Source of the DNA: Bacteroidaceae bacterium
GTDB taxonomy: Bacteria > Bacteroidota > Bacteroidia > Bacteroidales > Bacteroidaceae
NCBI GenBank assembly: GCA_017480685.1
Contig: JAFUSD010000027.1
Location: 1 to 46,185 of the forward strand
Reading direction: 5' to 3'
DNA: 46,185 bases
A program made the translations under genes and the position numbers. Positions 17,942-25,655 of this stretch are shown here, piece by piece. The notes under the pieces are model-generated. The model saw only the letters and a list, made by a program, of their open reading frames with translations, searched no databases and was not told where the DNA came from. How positions within the stretch are numbered: the first letter of the stretch is position 1; each line of letters opens with the position of its first letter.

Positions 17942-19300
17942 ATGGCAGAAAAACTTCAACAAATGCTCAGCGAGTCGAAGGCAGCTCGCTGGACCGCCCT
18001 CATCATCGTGTCGTTCACAATGATGTTCGCATATTTCTTCACCGATGTAATGTCTCCGCTCGAGCCAATGCTCACCGCAGCCAAGGGAGCTGACGGCGTA
18101 GGCCTTGGTTGGAGTGCCGACGACTACGGATTCTTCTCCGGTTCCTACGGATTCTTCAACGTATTCCTCCTCATGCTTTTCTTCGGAGGCATCATTCTCG
18201 ACAAGTTTGGCATCCGCTTCACCGGCATCATGGCCACAGGCCTTATGTTTGGCGGTGCGCTCATCAAGTGGTATGCAGTAGGCAACGATTTCGAAGGCGA
18301 AATGTTCGGCTACCCTATGCAGGTCATCATCGCCTGCCTTGGCTTTGCTATCTACGGTGTGGGTTGCGAAATAGCAGGTATCACCGTATCGAAAGTAATC
18401 GTGAAGTGGTTCACTGGTCATGAACTCGCACTTGCAATGGGCCTTCAGGTAGCACTGGCACGTATCGGAACAGCCGGAGCACTGGCACTTGCACTGCCGT
18501 TTGCACAGCAGTTTGGCGGTGTGTCGGCCTCGGTAGGCCTCGGAGCATCGCTGCTCTGCGCAGGTCTCATCAGCTACCTCGTTTATTGTGTAATGGACAC
18601 TAAGTTTGACCAAGAAAAGGCAAGCGCTGCTTCAGCCGAACCCGAAGAAGGATTCCGTTTTGCCGACCTCAAGCTCATCTTCGCCAACAAGGGCTTCTGG
18701 CTCATCACCTTGCTTTGCCTCATGTTCTACGCAGGCGTATTCCCATTCCTCAAGTTTGCAACCAAGCTCATGGTCACTAAATACGGCATCGACCCTGAAG
18801 TGGCCGGCCTCATACCAGCCATGCTTCCGTTCGGCACAATCTTCCTCACCCCGTTCTTCGGTTCCATCTACGACCGCTATGGCAAGGGTGCAACGCTGAT
18901 GGTCATTGGTTCAATCATCCTCACCGTGGTTCACTGCATCTTCGCCATCCCAGGCATCACAGCCGTTGCTGTGGCCATTGCAGCCATGATTCTGCTGGGT
19001 ATTGCCTTCGGCCTGGTGCCTTCAGCCATGTGGCCATCCGTGCCGAAGATTATCCCGATGCAGTTGCTCGGCACCGCCTACGCAGTCATCTTCTACATCC
19101 AGAACATAGGTTTGTCGATGGTTCCAATCCTCATCGGCAAGGTAAACCAGGCAAATACCACCAACGATGTGACCGACTACACCACCTCGATGGCCATCTT
19201 CGCCGCTTGCGGCATCATCTCCATCGTCATTGCAATGATGCTCAAGATGGAAGACAAGAAGAAGGGCTACGGACTGGAACAGGCCAACATAAAGAAGTAA
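17942..19300 (+). CDS. Major facilitator superfamily transporter
   Basis: This 452-residue integral membrane protein has about twelve hydrophobic helices with a cytoplasmic break near residue 220 (DQEKASAASAEPEEGF). The loop GGIILDKFGIRFTG after helix 2-3 corresponds to the MFS signature, and FFGSIYDRYGKGATL is its second-half copy. The substrate is not readable from sequence. Position between a peptidase and two peptide symporters, with only 32 bp to the peptidase, suggests a role in peptide or amino-acid traffic, but that is inference. Confidence 0.85.
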   Translation: MAEKLQQMLSESKAARWTALIIVSFTMMFAYFFTDVMSPLEPMLTAAKGADGVGLGWSADDYGFFSGSYGFFNVFLLMLFFGGIILDKFGIRFTGIMATGLMFGGALIKWYAVGNDFEGEMFGYPMQVIIACLGFAIYGVGCEIAGITVSKVIVKWFTGHELALAMGLQVALARIGTAGALALALPFAQQFGGVSASVGLGASLLCAGLISYLVYCVMDTKFDQEKASAASAEPEEGFRFADLKLIFANKGFWLITLLCLMFYAGVFPFLKFATKLMVTKYGIDPEVAGLIPAMLPFGTIFLTPFFGSIYDRYGKGATLMVIGSIILTVVHCIFAIPGITAVAVAIAAMILLGIAFGLVPSAMWPSVPKIIPMQLLGTAYAVIFYIQNIGLSMVPILIGKVNQANTTNDVTDYTTSMAIFAACGIISIVIAMMLKMEDKKKGYGLEQANIKK

Positions 19301-19318
19301 GAAGCAATCCATTATTAA

Positions 19319-19354
19319 TAAATGGTAAATGGTAAATAGTTAAATAGTAAATAA
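19319..19354 (+). repeat. TAAATRG heptamer leader before the first POT gene
   Basis: TAAATGG occurs at 19319-19325 and 19326-19332, TAAATAG at 19333-19339 and 19341-19347, and TAAATAA at 19348-19354, ending 4 bp before the ATG. The same heptamer type lies immediately ahead of aspS and of the EFR1 gene. Confidence 0.8.
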
Positions 19355-19358
19355 GATT

Positions 19359-20927
19359 ATGTTTCAAGGACAACCAAAAGGATTGTTTGCCTTAGCACTG
19401 GCAAACACAGGCGAGCGTTTCGGTTACTACACCATGCTTGCCATCTTCACACTCTTTATGCAAGCAAAATTTGGTTGGGACGAGTCGGTAGCAGGCAACG
19501 TCTATGCCATTTTCCTTGCTGTAGTCTACTTCTCGCCACTCTTCGGTGGTATGATTGCCGACAAAATTGGTTATGGTAAATGCGTAAGCATAGGTATGGC
19601 CATCATGTTCCTCGGCTATCTGGCCCTGGCCATCCCAACAGGAGCCAACAACACCGGTATGTACGTCATGTTTGGCGGTTTGGCACTCGTATCGCTCGGC
19701 ACAGGTCTGTTCAAGGGCAACCTGCAAGTGCTCGTTGGCAACCTCTTCGATGCACCCGAGTATTCGGCCAAGCGCGATGCAGCATTCAGCCTCTTCTACA
19801 TGGCCATCAACATCGGTGCCATGTTTGCACCTGCCATGGCAAGCTACATCACCAACCAATACCTCAGCCGCTTCGGGTTTGAATACACCGCCGATGCAGC
19901 AGCCACCTACGGCGACCGCGCCGGCGAATACCTCGAAACCCTCTACGGCGCCTACGGCCTTTGCTTCGGAGTGGCATGTGCATCGCTCATCCTCTCAGCC
20001 ATCATCTACTTCGCATGCCGCAGCTGGTTCCGTCATGCCGACGTGACAGCCAAGCAAGCCAAAGCTGCCGCAGCACCCGTCGAGGAACTCACACCGAAAC
20101 AGACCCGCGACCGCATCATCGCCCTGCTGCTTGTCTTTGCAGTAGTCATCTTCTTCTGGATGGCATTCCACCAGAACGGCTCGGCCCTCACATTCTTCGC
20201 AAAGAAATACACCGACCTCAGCGTCACTGGTCCTATCCGCATCGGTTTCAACATCTTCAGCCTTGCATTGCTGGCAGTAGCTGTATACACAGGATTTGCC
20301 ACATTCCAGTCGAAAGCTATGAAGAACCGCGTCATCTGCGGCATCATCACCGTGCTCTGCGTGGCAGGCGCCATCGGTCTCTACCTCGGAATGGCCGACC
20401 CCTACAACGCACAGCCATCCGACTTCCAGCAGTTCAACCCCTTCTTCGTAGTGGCACTCACACCATTCAGCATGGTGTTCTTCGGAGCCCTGGCCAACAA
20501 GGGCAAAGAAGTGAGCGCACCAACACGTATTGCATGGGGTATGCTCGTAGCAGCACTGGGCTTCGGTGTCATCACACTGGCATCTACCGACCTCATATCA
20601 CCTAAAGACCTGGGCGACGGCACACAAGGCATCCTCTCGCCATCATGGCTCATCAGCACCTACTTCACCCTCACCCTGGCCGAGCTGCTGCTCTCGCCAA
20701 TGGGTATATCGTTCGTGAGCAAGGTGGCACCTCCCAAGTACAAGGGAATGATGATGGGTGGATGGTTCGTAGCCACTGCCATCGGTAACTACCTCAGCTC
20801 AATCCCCTCGATGCTTTGGAACAAGATTCCACTCATGGCCAACTGGGGAATCCTCATCGCCCTCTGCCTCATCAGCGCCGTTGTGATGTTTGCACTGCTC
20901 AAGAAGCTGAAACAAATGACCGCATAA
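19359..20927 (+). CDS. POT/PTR-family oligopeptide transporter with variant ExxER motif
   Basis: The 522-residue protein has the proton-dependent oligopeptide transporter layout: GGMIADKIGYGK in the helix 2-3 loop, the FYMAINIGAMFAP segment of helix 5 (PTR2 signature region) and a PMGISFVSKVAPPKYKGMMMG segment in the second half. The first-helix motif is NTGER instead of the canonical ExxER, so the first Glu, which is involved in proton coupling in studied POTs, is missing. An insert near residues 185-200 is unlike the next gene. It is followed after 10 bp by a second POT gene with the canonical motif. Confidence 0.9.
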   Translation: MFQGQPKGLFALALANTGERFGYYTMLAIFTLFMQAKFGWDESVAGNVYAIFLAVVYFSPLFGGMIADKIGYGKCVSIGMAIMFLGYLALAIPTGANNTGMYVMFGGLALVSLGTGLFKGNLQVLVGNLFDAPEYSAKRDAAFSLFYMAINIGAMFAPAMASYITNQYLSRFGFEYTADAAATYGDRAGEYLETLYGAYGLCFGVACASLILSAIIYFACRSWFRHADVTAKQAKAAAAPVEELTPKQTRDRIIALLLVFAVVIFFWMAFHQNGSALTFFAKKYTDLSVTGPIRIGFNIFSLALLAVAVYTGFATFQSKAMKNRVICGIITVLCVAGAIGLYLGMADPYNAQPSDFQQFNPFFVVALTPFSMVFFGALANKGKEVSAPTRIAWGMLVAALGFGVITLASTDLISPKDLGDGTQGILSPSWLISTYFTLTLAELLLSPMGISFVSKVAPPKYKGMMMGGWFVATAIGNYLSSIPSMLWNKIPLMANWGILIALCLISAVVMFALLKKLKQMTA

Positions 20928-20937
20928 ACCAAAGGGC

Positions 20938-22323
20938 ATGACACATCCCAAAGGATTATACCTGCTTTTTGCAACCGAAATGTCGGAGCGTTTCTCGTAC
21001 TACGGTATGAGAGCGCTCCTGACGCTCTATATGATAGCCGCCCTGTTCACCATGGACAGAGCCAGCGAGGTATACGGCACATTCACGTCGCTCGTATACC
21101 TCACCCCACTCATCGGCGGATACATAGCCGACCGCTACTGGGGCAACCCCCGCAGCATACTGGCAGGAGGCATATGCATGGCCATCGGTCAGTTCCTCAT
21201 GTTCCTATCGGCCAGCATCATAAAGCCAAGCATACATGCAGCAGGCGGAGCAATCGACCCCACGGTCGACAACAGCCTCGCACTGTGGCTCATGTTCGGC
21301 GGACTCGGAATGCTCGTAGTGGGCAACGGCCTCTTCAAGCCCAACATTGCAACCATGGTAGGCGACCTCTACGAACTCAACGACCGCCGCAAGGACTCGG
21401 CATTCACCATCTTCTACATGGGAGTGAACATCGGAGCACTGCTCGCGCCACTGGTGTGTGGCCTGTTTGAAGGCGACTTCATGAACCCCACCCGATTCCG
21501 CTGGGGATTCCTCATCGCTTGCATCGTCATCAGCCTCTCCATGTTCATGTTCTGGTTGCTGAAAAGCCGATTCCTCGTCACACCCGAAGGTCATCAGATA
21601 GGTCTGCCGCCCAACCAGCGCCCCGAAAGCTTGAAGGTGCCCAACGAGCCACTCACACGTCGCGACTACATGCACATGCTCGTCATCGTGATTCTGGCCG
21701 TGTTCGTCATCTTCTTCTGGGCAGCCTACGAGCAGGCAGGCGTGTCGCTCACCTACTTTGCTGACAAGCAGACCGACAAGACCTTCTTCGGATGGGAGAT
21801 GCCCACATCGTGGTTTCAGACTTTCCCCGCATTCTTCTGCGTGGTGCTGGCACCCGTCATGAACTGGATGTGGCAACGCATGGGACGATTCGAGCCCCAC
21901 CCCATCCAGAAACTCGCCATCGGTCTCTTGTTCCTATCGCTTTCATATCTCGTGATAGCCGTCGGAGTGAAAGACGTAGGGCCGGGCATAAAGGTCAGCA
22001 TCCTTTGGATCACAACCCTCTATTTCATACAGGAACTGGGCGAACTCTCGCTCTCGCCCATCGGTCTGTCGCTCGTCAGCCGCCTGTCGCCACGCAAGTT
22101 TGCATCGCTCATGATGGGCATCTGGTACCTCTCGTCATCGGTCAGCAACTACTGCGCCGGCTGGCTGGCCACGCTATATCCCGAAGGCGGACAGGCCAAG
22201 AGCCTATTCGGCATAGCAATCACCAACCTCCACGAGTTTTTCCTCATCTTCGTATTCATGTCGGCCATTGCAGGCATACTCCTCTTCATGCTATGCCCTG
22301 CACTGAAACGCATGATGAAATGA
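20938..22323 (+). CDS. POT/PTR-family di-/tripeptide:H+ symporter
   Basis: This 461-residue transporter has the canonical EMSERFSYYGM (ExxER, residues about 14-24), GGYIADRYWGNPR and the FYMGVNIGALLAPLV signature, and PIGLSLVSRLSPRKFASLMMG in the second half. It should import small peptides with protons at the inner membrane. It is in one operon with the variant POT upstream (10-bp gap). The stop overlaps an ATG (ATGA at 22320-22323), but I place the next gene's start further on. Confidence 0.92.
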   Translation: MTHPKGLYLLFATEMSERFSYYGMRALLTLYMIAALFTMDRASEVYGTFTSLVYLTPLIGGYIADRYWGNPRSILAGGICMAIGQFLMFLSASIIKPSIHAAGGAIDPTVDNSLALWLMFGGLGMLVVGNGLFKPNIATMVGDLYELNDRRKDSAFTIFYMGVNIGALLAPLVCGLFEGDFMNPTRFRWGFLIACIVISLSMFMFWLLKSRFLVTPEGHQIGLPPNQRPESLKVPNEPLTRRDYMHMLVIVILAVFVIFFWAAYEQAGVSLTYFADKQTDKTFFGWEMPTSWFQTFPAFFCVVLAPVMNWMWQRMGRFEPHPIQKLAIGLLFLSLSYLVIAVGVKDVGPGIKVSILWITTLYFIQELGELSLSPIGLSLVSRLSPRKFASLMMGIWYLSSSVSNYCAGWLATLYPEGGQAKSLFGIAITNLHEFFLIFVFMSAIAGILLFMLCPALKRMMK

Positions 22324-22367
22324 CACCACAACCACCCCTTAACAGAAAGCAACATCATCACCCACTA

Positions 22368-23459
22368 ATGACATCACGACTCTCAACATACGCACTGCTA
22401 CTCATCGCCGCATGCATGATGCCCCACACGTCACAAGCACAAAGTGGCAGCGACTCGAAGTTCCACCTCGACGTAGCAGGCATCTTCGGCTCCCAGAAAA
22501 TGGGTATCGAGCTTAGCACACCTGTGACGAAAGACATCACGGTGCGCGCTGGTGCCACGTTTTATAAGTTTTCCGACGATAAAAAGATGAGCCTCCCCAT
22601 ACAGACAGGCACCTACGACCCCAACCTCACTGCCGAGGAAAACCTCATGCTGTCGGCATCACGCTTCAACAAGGTCAACGACTTCATCACGCAGTTCAGC
22701 AGTTTCGACATGAATTCACACGTAAAACTGAAGAACAAAATTAAGCACGACAACTTCCACCTGCTGGTCGACATCACTCCGTTCCGCAACAAGCACTGGT
22801 ACCTCACAGCCGGTTTCTACTATGGCAACTCGCAAGTGACCGAGGTCCTCAACCAGGAAGAATCGATGCCTACACTCATGGGCATGTCGATATGGAACAC
22901 TATATACCAGAAAGTGATGGCCGAACAACCCATCATCGACCACAAGGGCATCAACGTCTACCTGCCCTACGGCTTCGAGGAGGCTATACGCACCGAATAT
23001 GGCGAGATGGCTATGGTGGCAGGAACGTATAAGCACGACATCGTTGCCACCGAAGACATTCTGTGGGAATACTCGGCCTACGACCCCATCACAGGCGAAA
23101 CCCTGCACGAAGAGGGCGATGTGCGCTACCACAAAGGCGACATCGTGCACCATCAGGGCGATACCTACTACCTCACTCCCAACGACAACAACATGTTCCG
23201 CCAGACACAACACGTGAGCAAGTTCAAGCCCTACGTGGGTGCCGGCTATCGCGGGCGCCTCACAAAGGACGGACGCAGCATGATACTCGTCGATATGGGT
23301 GTGATGTATATCGGGAGCAACAACATCGCTTTCCACGACGGCATGCGCCTTGGCAAAGATGTGAGTTCGCCACTCGCCAGCGATGTGAAATATGGCATAT
23401 ATCGCAACTCACATTTACATCCATCGCTGAGTGTGCGCATCACTTATCGTTTGTTCTGA
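22368..23459 (+). CDS. Predicted outer-membrane beta-barrel protein, unknown family
   Basis: The 363-residue product begins with a classic signal peptide (hydrophobic YALLLIAACMM, cleavage after TSQAQ). The rest has alternating patterns of strands with many aromatic residues and ends in SVRITYRLF, a terminal Phe typical of barrels inserted by BAM. I do not recognise the family. An upstream in-frame ATG at 22320 would add 16 polar residues before the signal peptide and is less likely. It closes the peptide-use cluster and could be a pore or surface component, which is inference from position only. Confidence 0.7.
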   Translation: MTSRLSTYALLLIAACMMPHTSQAQSGSDSKFHLDVAGIFGSQKMGIELSTPVTKDITVRAGATFYKFSDDKKMSLPIQTGTYDPNLTAEENLMLSASRFNKVNDFITQFSSFDMNSHVKLKNKIKHDNFHLLVDITPFRNKHWYLTAGFYYGNSQVTEVLNQEESMPTLMGMSIWNTIYQKVMAEQPIIDHKGINVYLPYGFEEAIRTEYGEMAMVAGTYKHDIVATEDILWEYSAYDPITGETLHEEGDVRYHKGDIVHHQGDTYYLTPNDNNMFRQTQHVSKFKPYVGAGYRGRLTKDGRSMILVDMGVMYIGSNNIAFHDGMRLGKDVSSPLASDVKYGIYRNSHLHPSLSVRITYRLF

Positions 23460-23560
23460 TATGCAACATGCAGACAAAAGAAACATGACATAAGAGAGAA
23501 AAAGACACTCATAAGTAAAAATAAATGCCTGATGTGAGCTGCAGATTTTGAAAAAAATCG

Positions 23561-23568
23561 TAACTTTG
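23561..23568 (+). promoter_or_regulatory. corA leader promoter -7 box
   Basis: TAACTTTG with following CACGC matches the Bacteroidota consensus. The corA start lies about 240 bp downstream, so the mRNA has an unusually long leader. Confidence 0.75.
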
Positions 23569-23586
23569 CACGCGCAAAAATGGTTA

Positions 23587-23602
23587 CGACAACAAATTGT
23601 CG
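23587..23602 (+). other. Hairpin in the corA leader
   Basis: CGACAA (23587-23592) and TTGTCG (23597-23602) form a 6-bp stem with a 4-nt loop near the expected 5' end of the leader RNA. Confidence 0.4.
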
Positions 23603-23664
23603 AGAAGCAAATAAGAAATCATTTATAAGTAAAAACAAAACATAAACAAACAAAAACGCATTTT

Positions 23665-23721
23665 ATGGACGACAGTTATCCGGCGAAAAGCCAACCCGAC
23701 GAACGCAGGATAGAGCCATAA
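23665..23721 (+). CDS. Possible 18-residue leader peptide upstream of corA
   Basis: An ATG after an A-rich stretch opens an 18-codon frame with two Asp codons at positions 2-3, three Pro codons and the end RRIEP before TAA. Its 3' part (AGAGCC, 23712-23717) can pair with GGCTCT (23741-23746), followed by TTTCC. Translation would open that stem. In Salmonella, corA and mgtA are controlled by short leader ORFs, so a comparable role is possible here. Without a conserved homologue this remains a candidate. Confidence 0.35.
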   Translation: MDDSYPAKSQPDERRIEP

Positions 23722-23809
23722 CAGAAGAATAGTAGGTTTAGGCTCTTTCCGAAATCAAGTGAATTCATACTTTTTCTTATTGATGAATCAAAGCAAAGAG
23801 CGTAAACTT

Positions 23810-24736
23810 ATGCGTACTTATTGGAATTTTAATAAGGGCATCGGGCAACTCAACACATGGGAATCGGGTTGCTGGGTGCAGGTAACATGCCCCGTAGAGG
23901 ACGACGTGAAGTATCTGGTCGATGAACTGGGAATACCCGACTATTTCGTTGAAGACATCAGCGATACCGACGAGCGTGCACGTTACGATTACGACGAAGG
24001 GTGGCTCATGATCATCCTCCGCATCCCACACATCAAAAACATCGCAAGCCGCAGTCCTTACACCACCATCCCACTCGGCATACTTATCAAAGACGACAAA
24101 ATCATCACCATCTGCCATCAAGAGACGAAGATGATGATTGACTTCATCAACCATCAGCAGCGACGCGCCGAAGGGTTCATCGATGCCACCGACCTCGTGT
24201 TCCGGCTCTTCCTCAGTGCCAGCGTGTGGTACCTGAAGTATCTGAAGCAAGTGAACGGACTCATCGAGAAGGCCAAACGAAACCTCGACCGCAACATCGA
24301 CAACAAAGACCTCACCAGCTTGTCACGACTGCAAGACAGCCTCACATACTTTGCTACATCAATACGAGGCAACGAGACCCTGCTTTCAAAACTGAAGTTC
24401 CGCCTGCCGGTCGACGACCTCGATGCCGAACTGATCGAAGACGTGAACATCGAGATGCAGCAGGCGCGAGAGATGACAGCCATCTACTCCAACATCCTCG
24501 ACTCGACGATGGACACATACGCCAACCTCATCAACAACAACATGAACCAGGTGATGCGTCTGCTCACGAGTCTCAACATGATCATCATGCTCCCCACCCT
24601 CGTGGCAAGCCTCTTCGGCATGAACCTCATCAACGGCATGGAAGAAAGCCGCTGGGGATTCATCATCGCAATCATCATCTCCGCCATCCTAACCGTTCTT
24701 GGCTGGTGGTATTTCCGCAAACGTAAGTGGCTTTGA
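23810..24736 (+). CDS. corA: CorA-family magnesium/cobalt transporter
   Basis: The 308-residue protein has an acidic cytoplasmic alpha/beta N-terminal domain, a long helical stalk (about residues 130-245) and two C-terminal membrane helices with the selectivity motif GMN (LFGMNLING, about residue 276) and a basic tail (RKRKWL). It forms pentameric Mg2+ channels in the inner membrane. I choose ATG 23810 (MRTYWNF) because it matches the family N-terminus; an upstream in-frame ATG at 23759 adds 17 residues. An AT-rich palindromic stretch follows the stop, and the gene is isolated between a long leader and the EFR1 gene. Confidence 0.92.
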   Translation: MRTYWNFNKGIGQLNTWESGCWVQVTCPVEDDVKYLVDELGIPDYFVEDISDTDERARYDYDEGWLMIILRIPHIKNIASRSPYTTIPLGILIKDDKIITICHQETKMMIDFINHQQRRAEGFIDATDLVFRLFLSASVWYLKYLKQVNGLIEKAKRNLDRNIDNKDLTSLSRLQDSLTYFATSIRGNETLLSKLKFRLPVDDLDAELIEDVNIEMQQAREMTAIYSNILDSTMDTYANLINNNMNQVMRLLTSLNMIIMLPTLVASLFGMNLINGMEESRWGFIIAIIISAILTVLGWWYFRKRKWL

Positions 24737-24769
24737 GGAATATATAATATATATTGATAATATATAATA

Positions 24770-24817
24770 GCCATTCGGATGGAAATGGTAAATAGTAAAT
24801 GGCTAAATAGTAAATAA
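24770..24817 (+). repeat. Shared leader element: CCATYYGGATGG plus TAAATRG heptamers
   Basis: GCCATTCGGATGG begins at 24770 and is followed by TAAATAG (24789-24795), TAAATGG (24796-24802), TAAATAG (24804-24810) and TAAATAA (24811-24817), 4 bp before the next ATG. The aspS leader (11852-11909) has the same order of parts. Confidence 0.75.
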
Positions 24818-24821
24818 TTCG

Positions 24822-25577
24822 ATGATATTCTATTTCTCAGGAACAGGCAACAGCCAATGGGTGGCGCATTTTCTTGCCGACGAACTCAACGACACCATGC
24901 GTTTCATCCCCGACGAACTCAACACCGAAATGCTCTACACCCTGAAGGATGGCGAGCGACTTGGCTTTGTGTTTCCCACCTACGGATGGGGCGTACCACC
25001 ATTCATCGAGCAGTTCATCAGCAAGATGCAAGTGGGCAACGTAGACTACCTCTACTTTGTAACTACCTGCGGCGATGATACAGGCATGACAGCCGAGATA
25101 TTCTGCGACATCGCGGCTCGGAAGGGCTGGCGATGCAAACTGGGATATGCAGTCCAGATGCCCGAATCGTATGTTTGCCTGCCAGGATTTGATGTCGACC
25201 CCATGCCCAAAGAGCAGCGCAAACTCAACGCAGTGCCTGCACGTATGCATCAAATCGTAGACGACATCATCGACGGCCGTAGCATTTTCGACACTCTTCC
25301 TGGTTCGATGCCGTGGGTCAAGAGCCACATCGTACGACCGTTCTTCAACCGCTTCCTCGTCAATCCACGTTATTTCAAGACCAACGATCAATGTGTGGGA
25401 TGCGGCAGTTGTGTCGAGGCCTGCCCCTTTGGCAACATAACGCTCACAGGAACCAACCATCCGTTGTGGCACGAACGCTGTGTGCAATGCATGCGATGCT
25501 ACCACACCTGCCCCCATCGTGCCATCGAGTGGGGACGATTCACTCGTGGCAAAGGTCAATACCTGAACCGCAGATAA
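24822..25577 (+). CDS. EFR1-family protein: flavodoxin-like domain plus 2[4Fe-4S] ferredoxin
   Basis: The 251-residue protein starts with a flavodoxin-like FMN loop (FYFSGTGNSQ, residues 3-12). The C-terminal third has two [4Fe-4S] motifs, CVGCGSCVEACP and CVQCMRCYHTCP (about residues 194-230). This combination is the EFR1 family common in anaerobes, a cytoplasmic electron carrier or small oxidoreductase whose partner is not known here. It is followed by a strong terminator, so it ends its transcription unit. Confidence 0.88.
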   Translation: MIFYFSGTGNSQWVAHFLADELNDTMRFIPDELNTEMLYTLKDGERLGFVFPTYGWGVPPFIEQFISKMQVGNVDYLYFVTTCGDDTGMTAEIFCDIAARKGWRCKLGYAVQMPESYVCLPGFDVDPMPKEQRKLNAVPARMHQIVDDIIDGRSIFDTLPGSMPWVKSHIVRPFFNRFLVNPRYFKTNDQCVGCGSCVEACPFGNITLTGTNHPLWHERCVQCMRCYHTCPHRAIEWGRFTRGKGQYLNRR

Positions 25578-25601
25578 GGTACAAGCTACAACACAAGAAG
25601 A

Positions 25602-25630
25602 GGGCGACTCATTGTGAGCCGCCCCTTTTT
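25602..25630 (+). terminator. Rho-independent terminator after the EFR1 gene
   Basis: GGGCGACTCA (25602-25611) pairs with TGAGCCGCCC (25615-25624) with one A-C mismatch and a 3-nt loop, followed by CTTTTT. It separates the plus-strand EFR1 gene from the convergent MFS gene. Confidence 0.85.
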
Positions 25631-25655
25631 CGTTGTATTGACAAATGAGTCGCTA

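Noticed and set aside
21792-22367. Upstream extension of the outer-membrane protein gene into the second POT gene
   Set aside because: The frame is open only as a shadow of the POT gene; a clear signal peptide begins at 22368.
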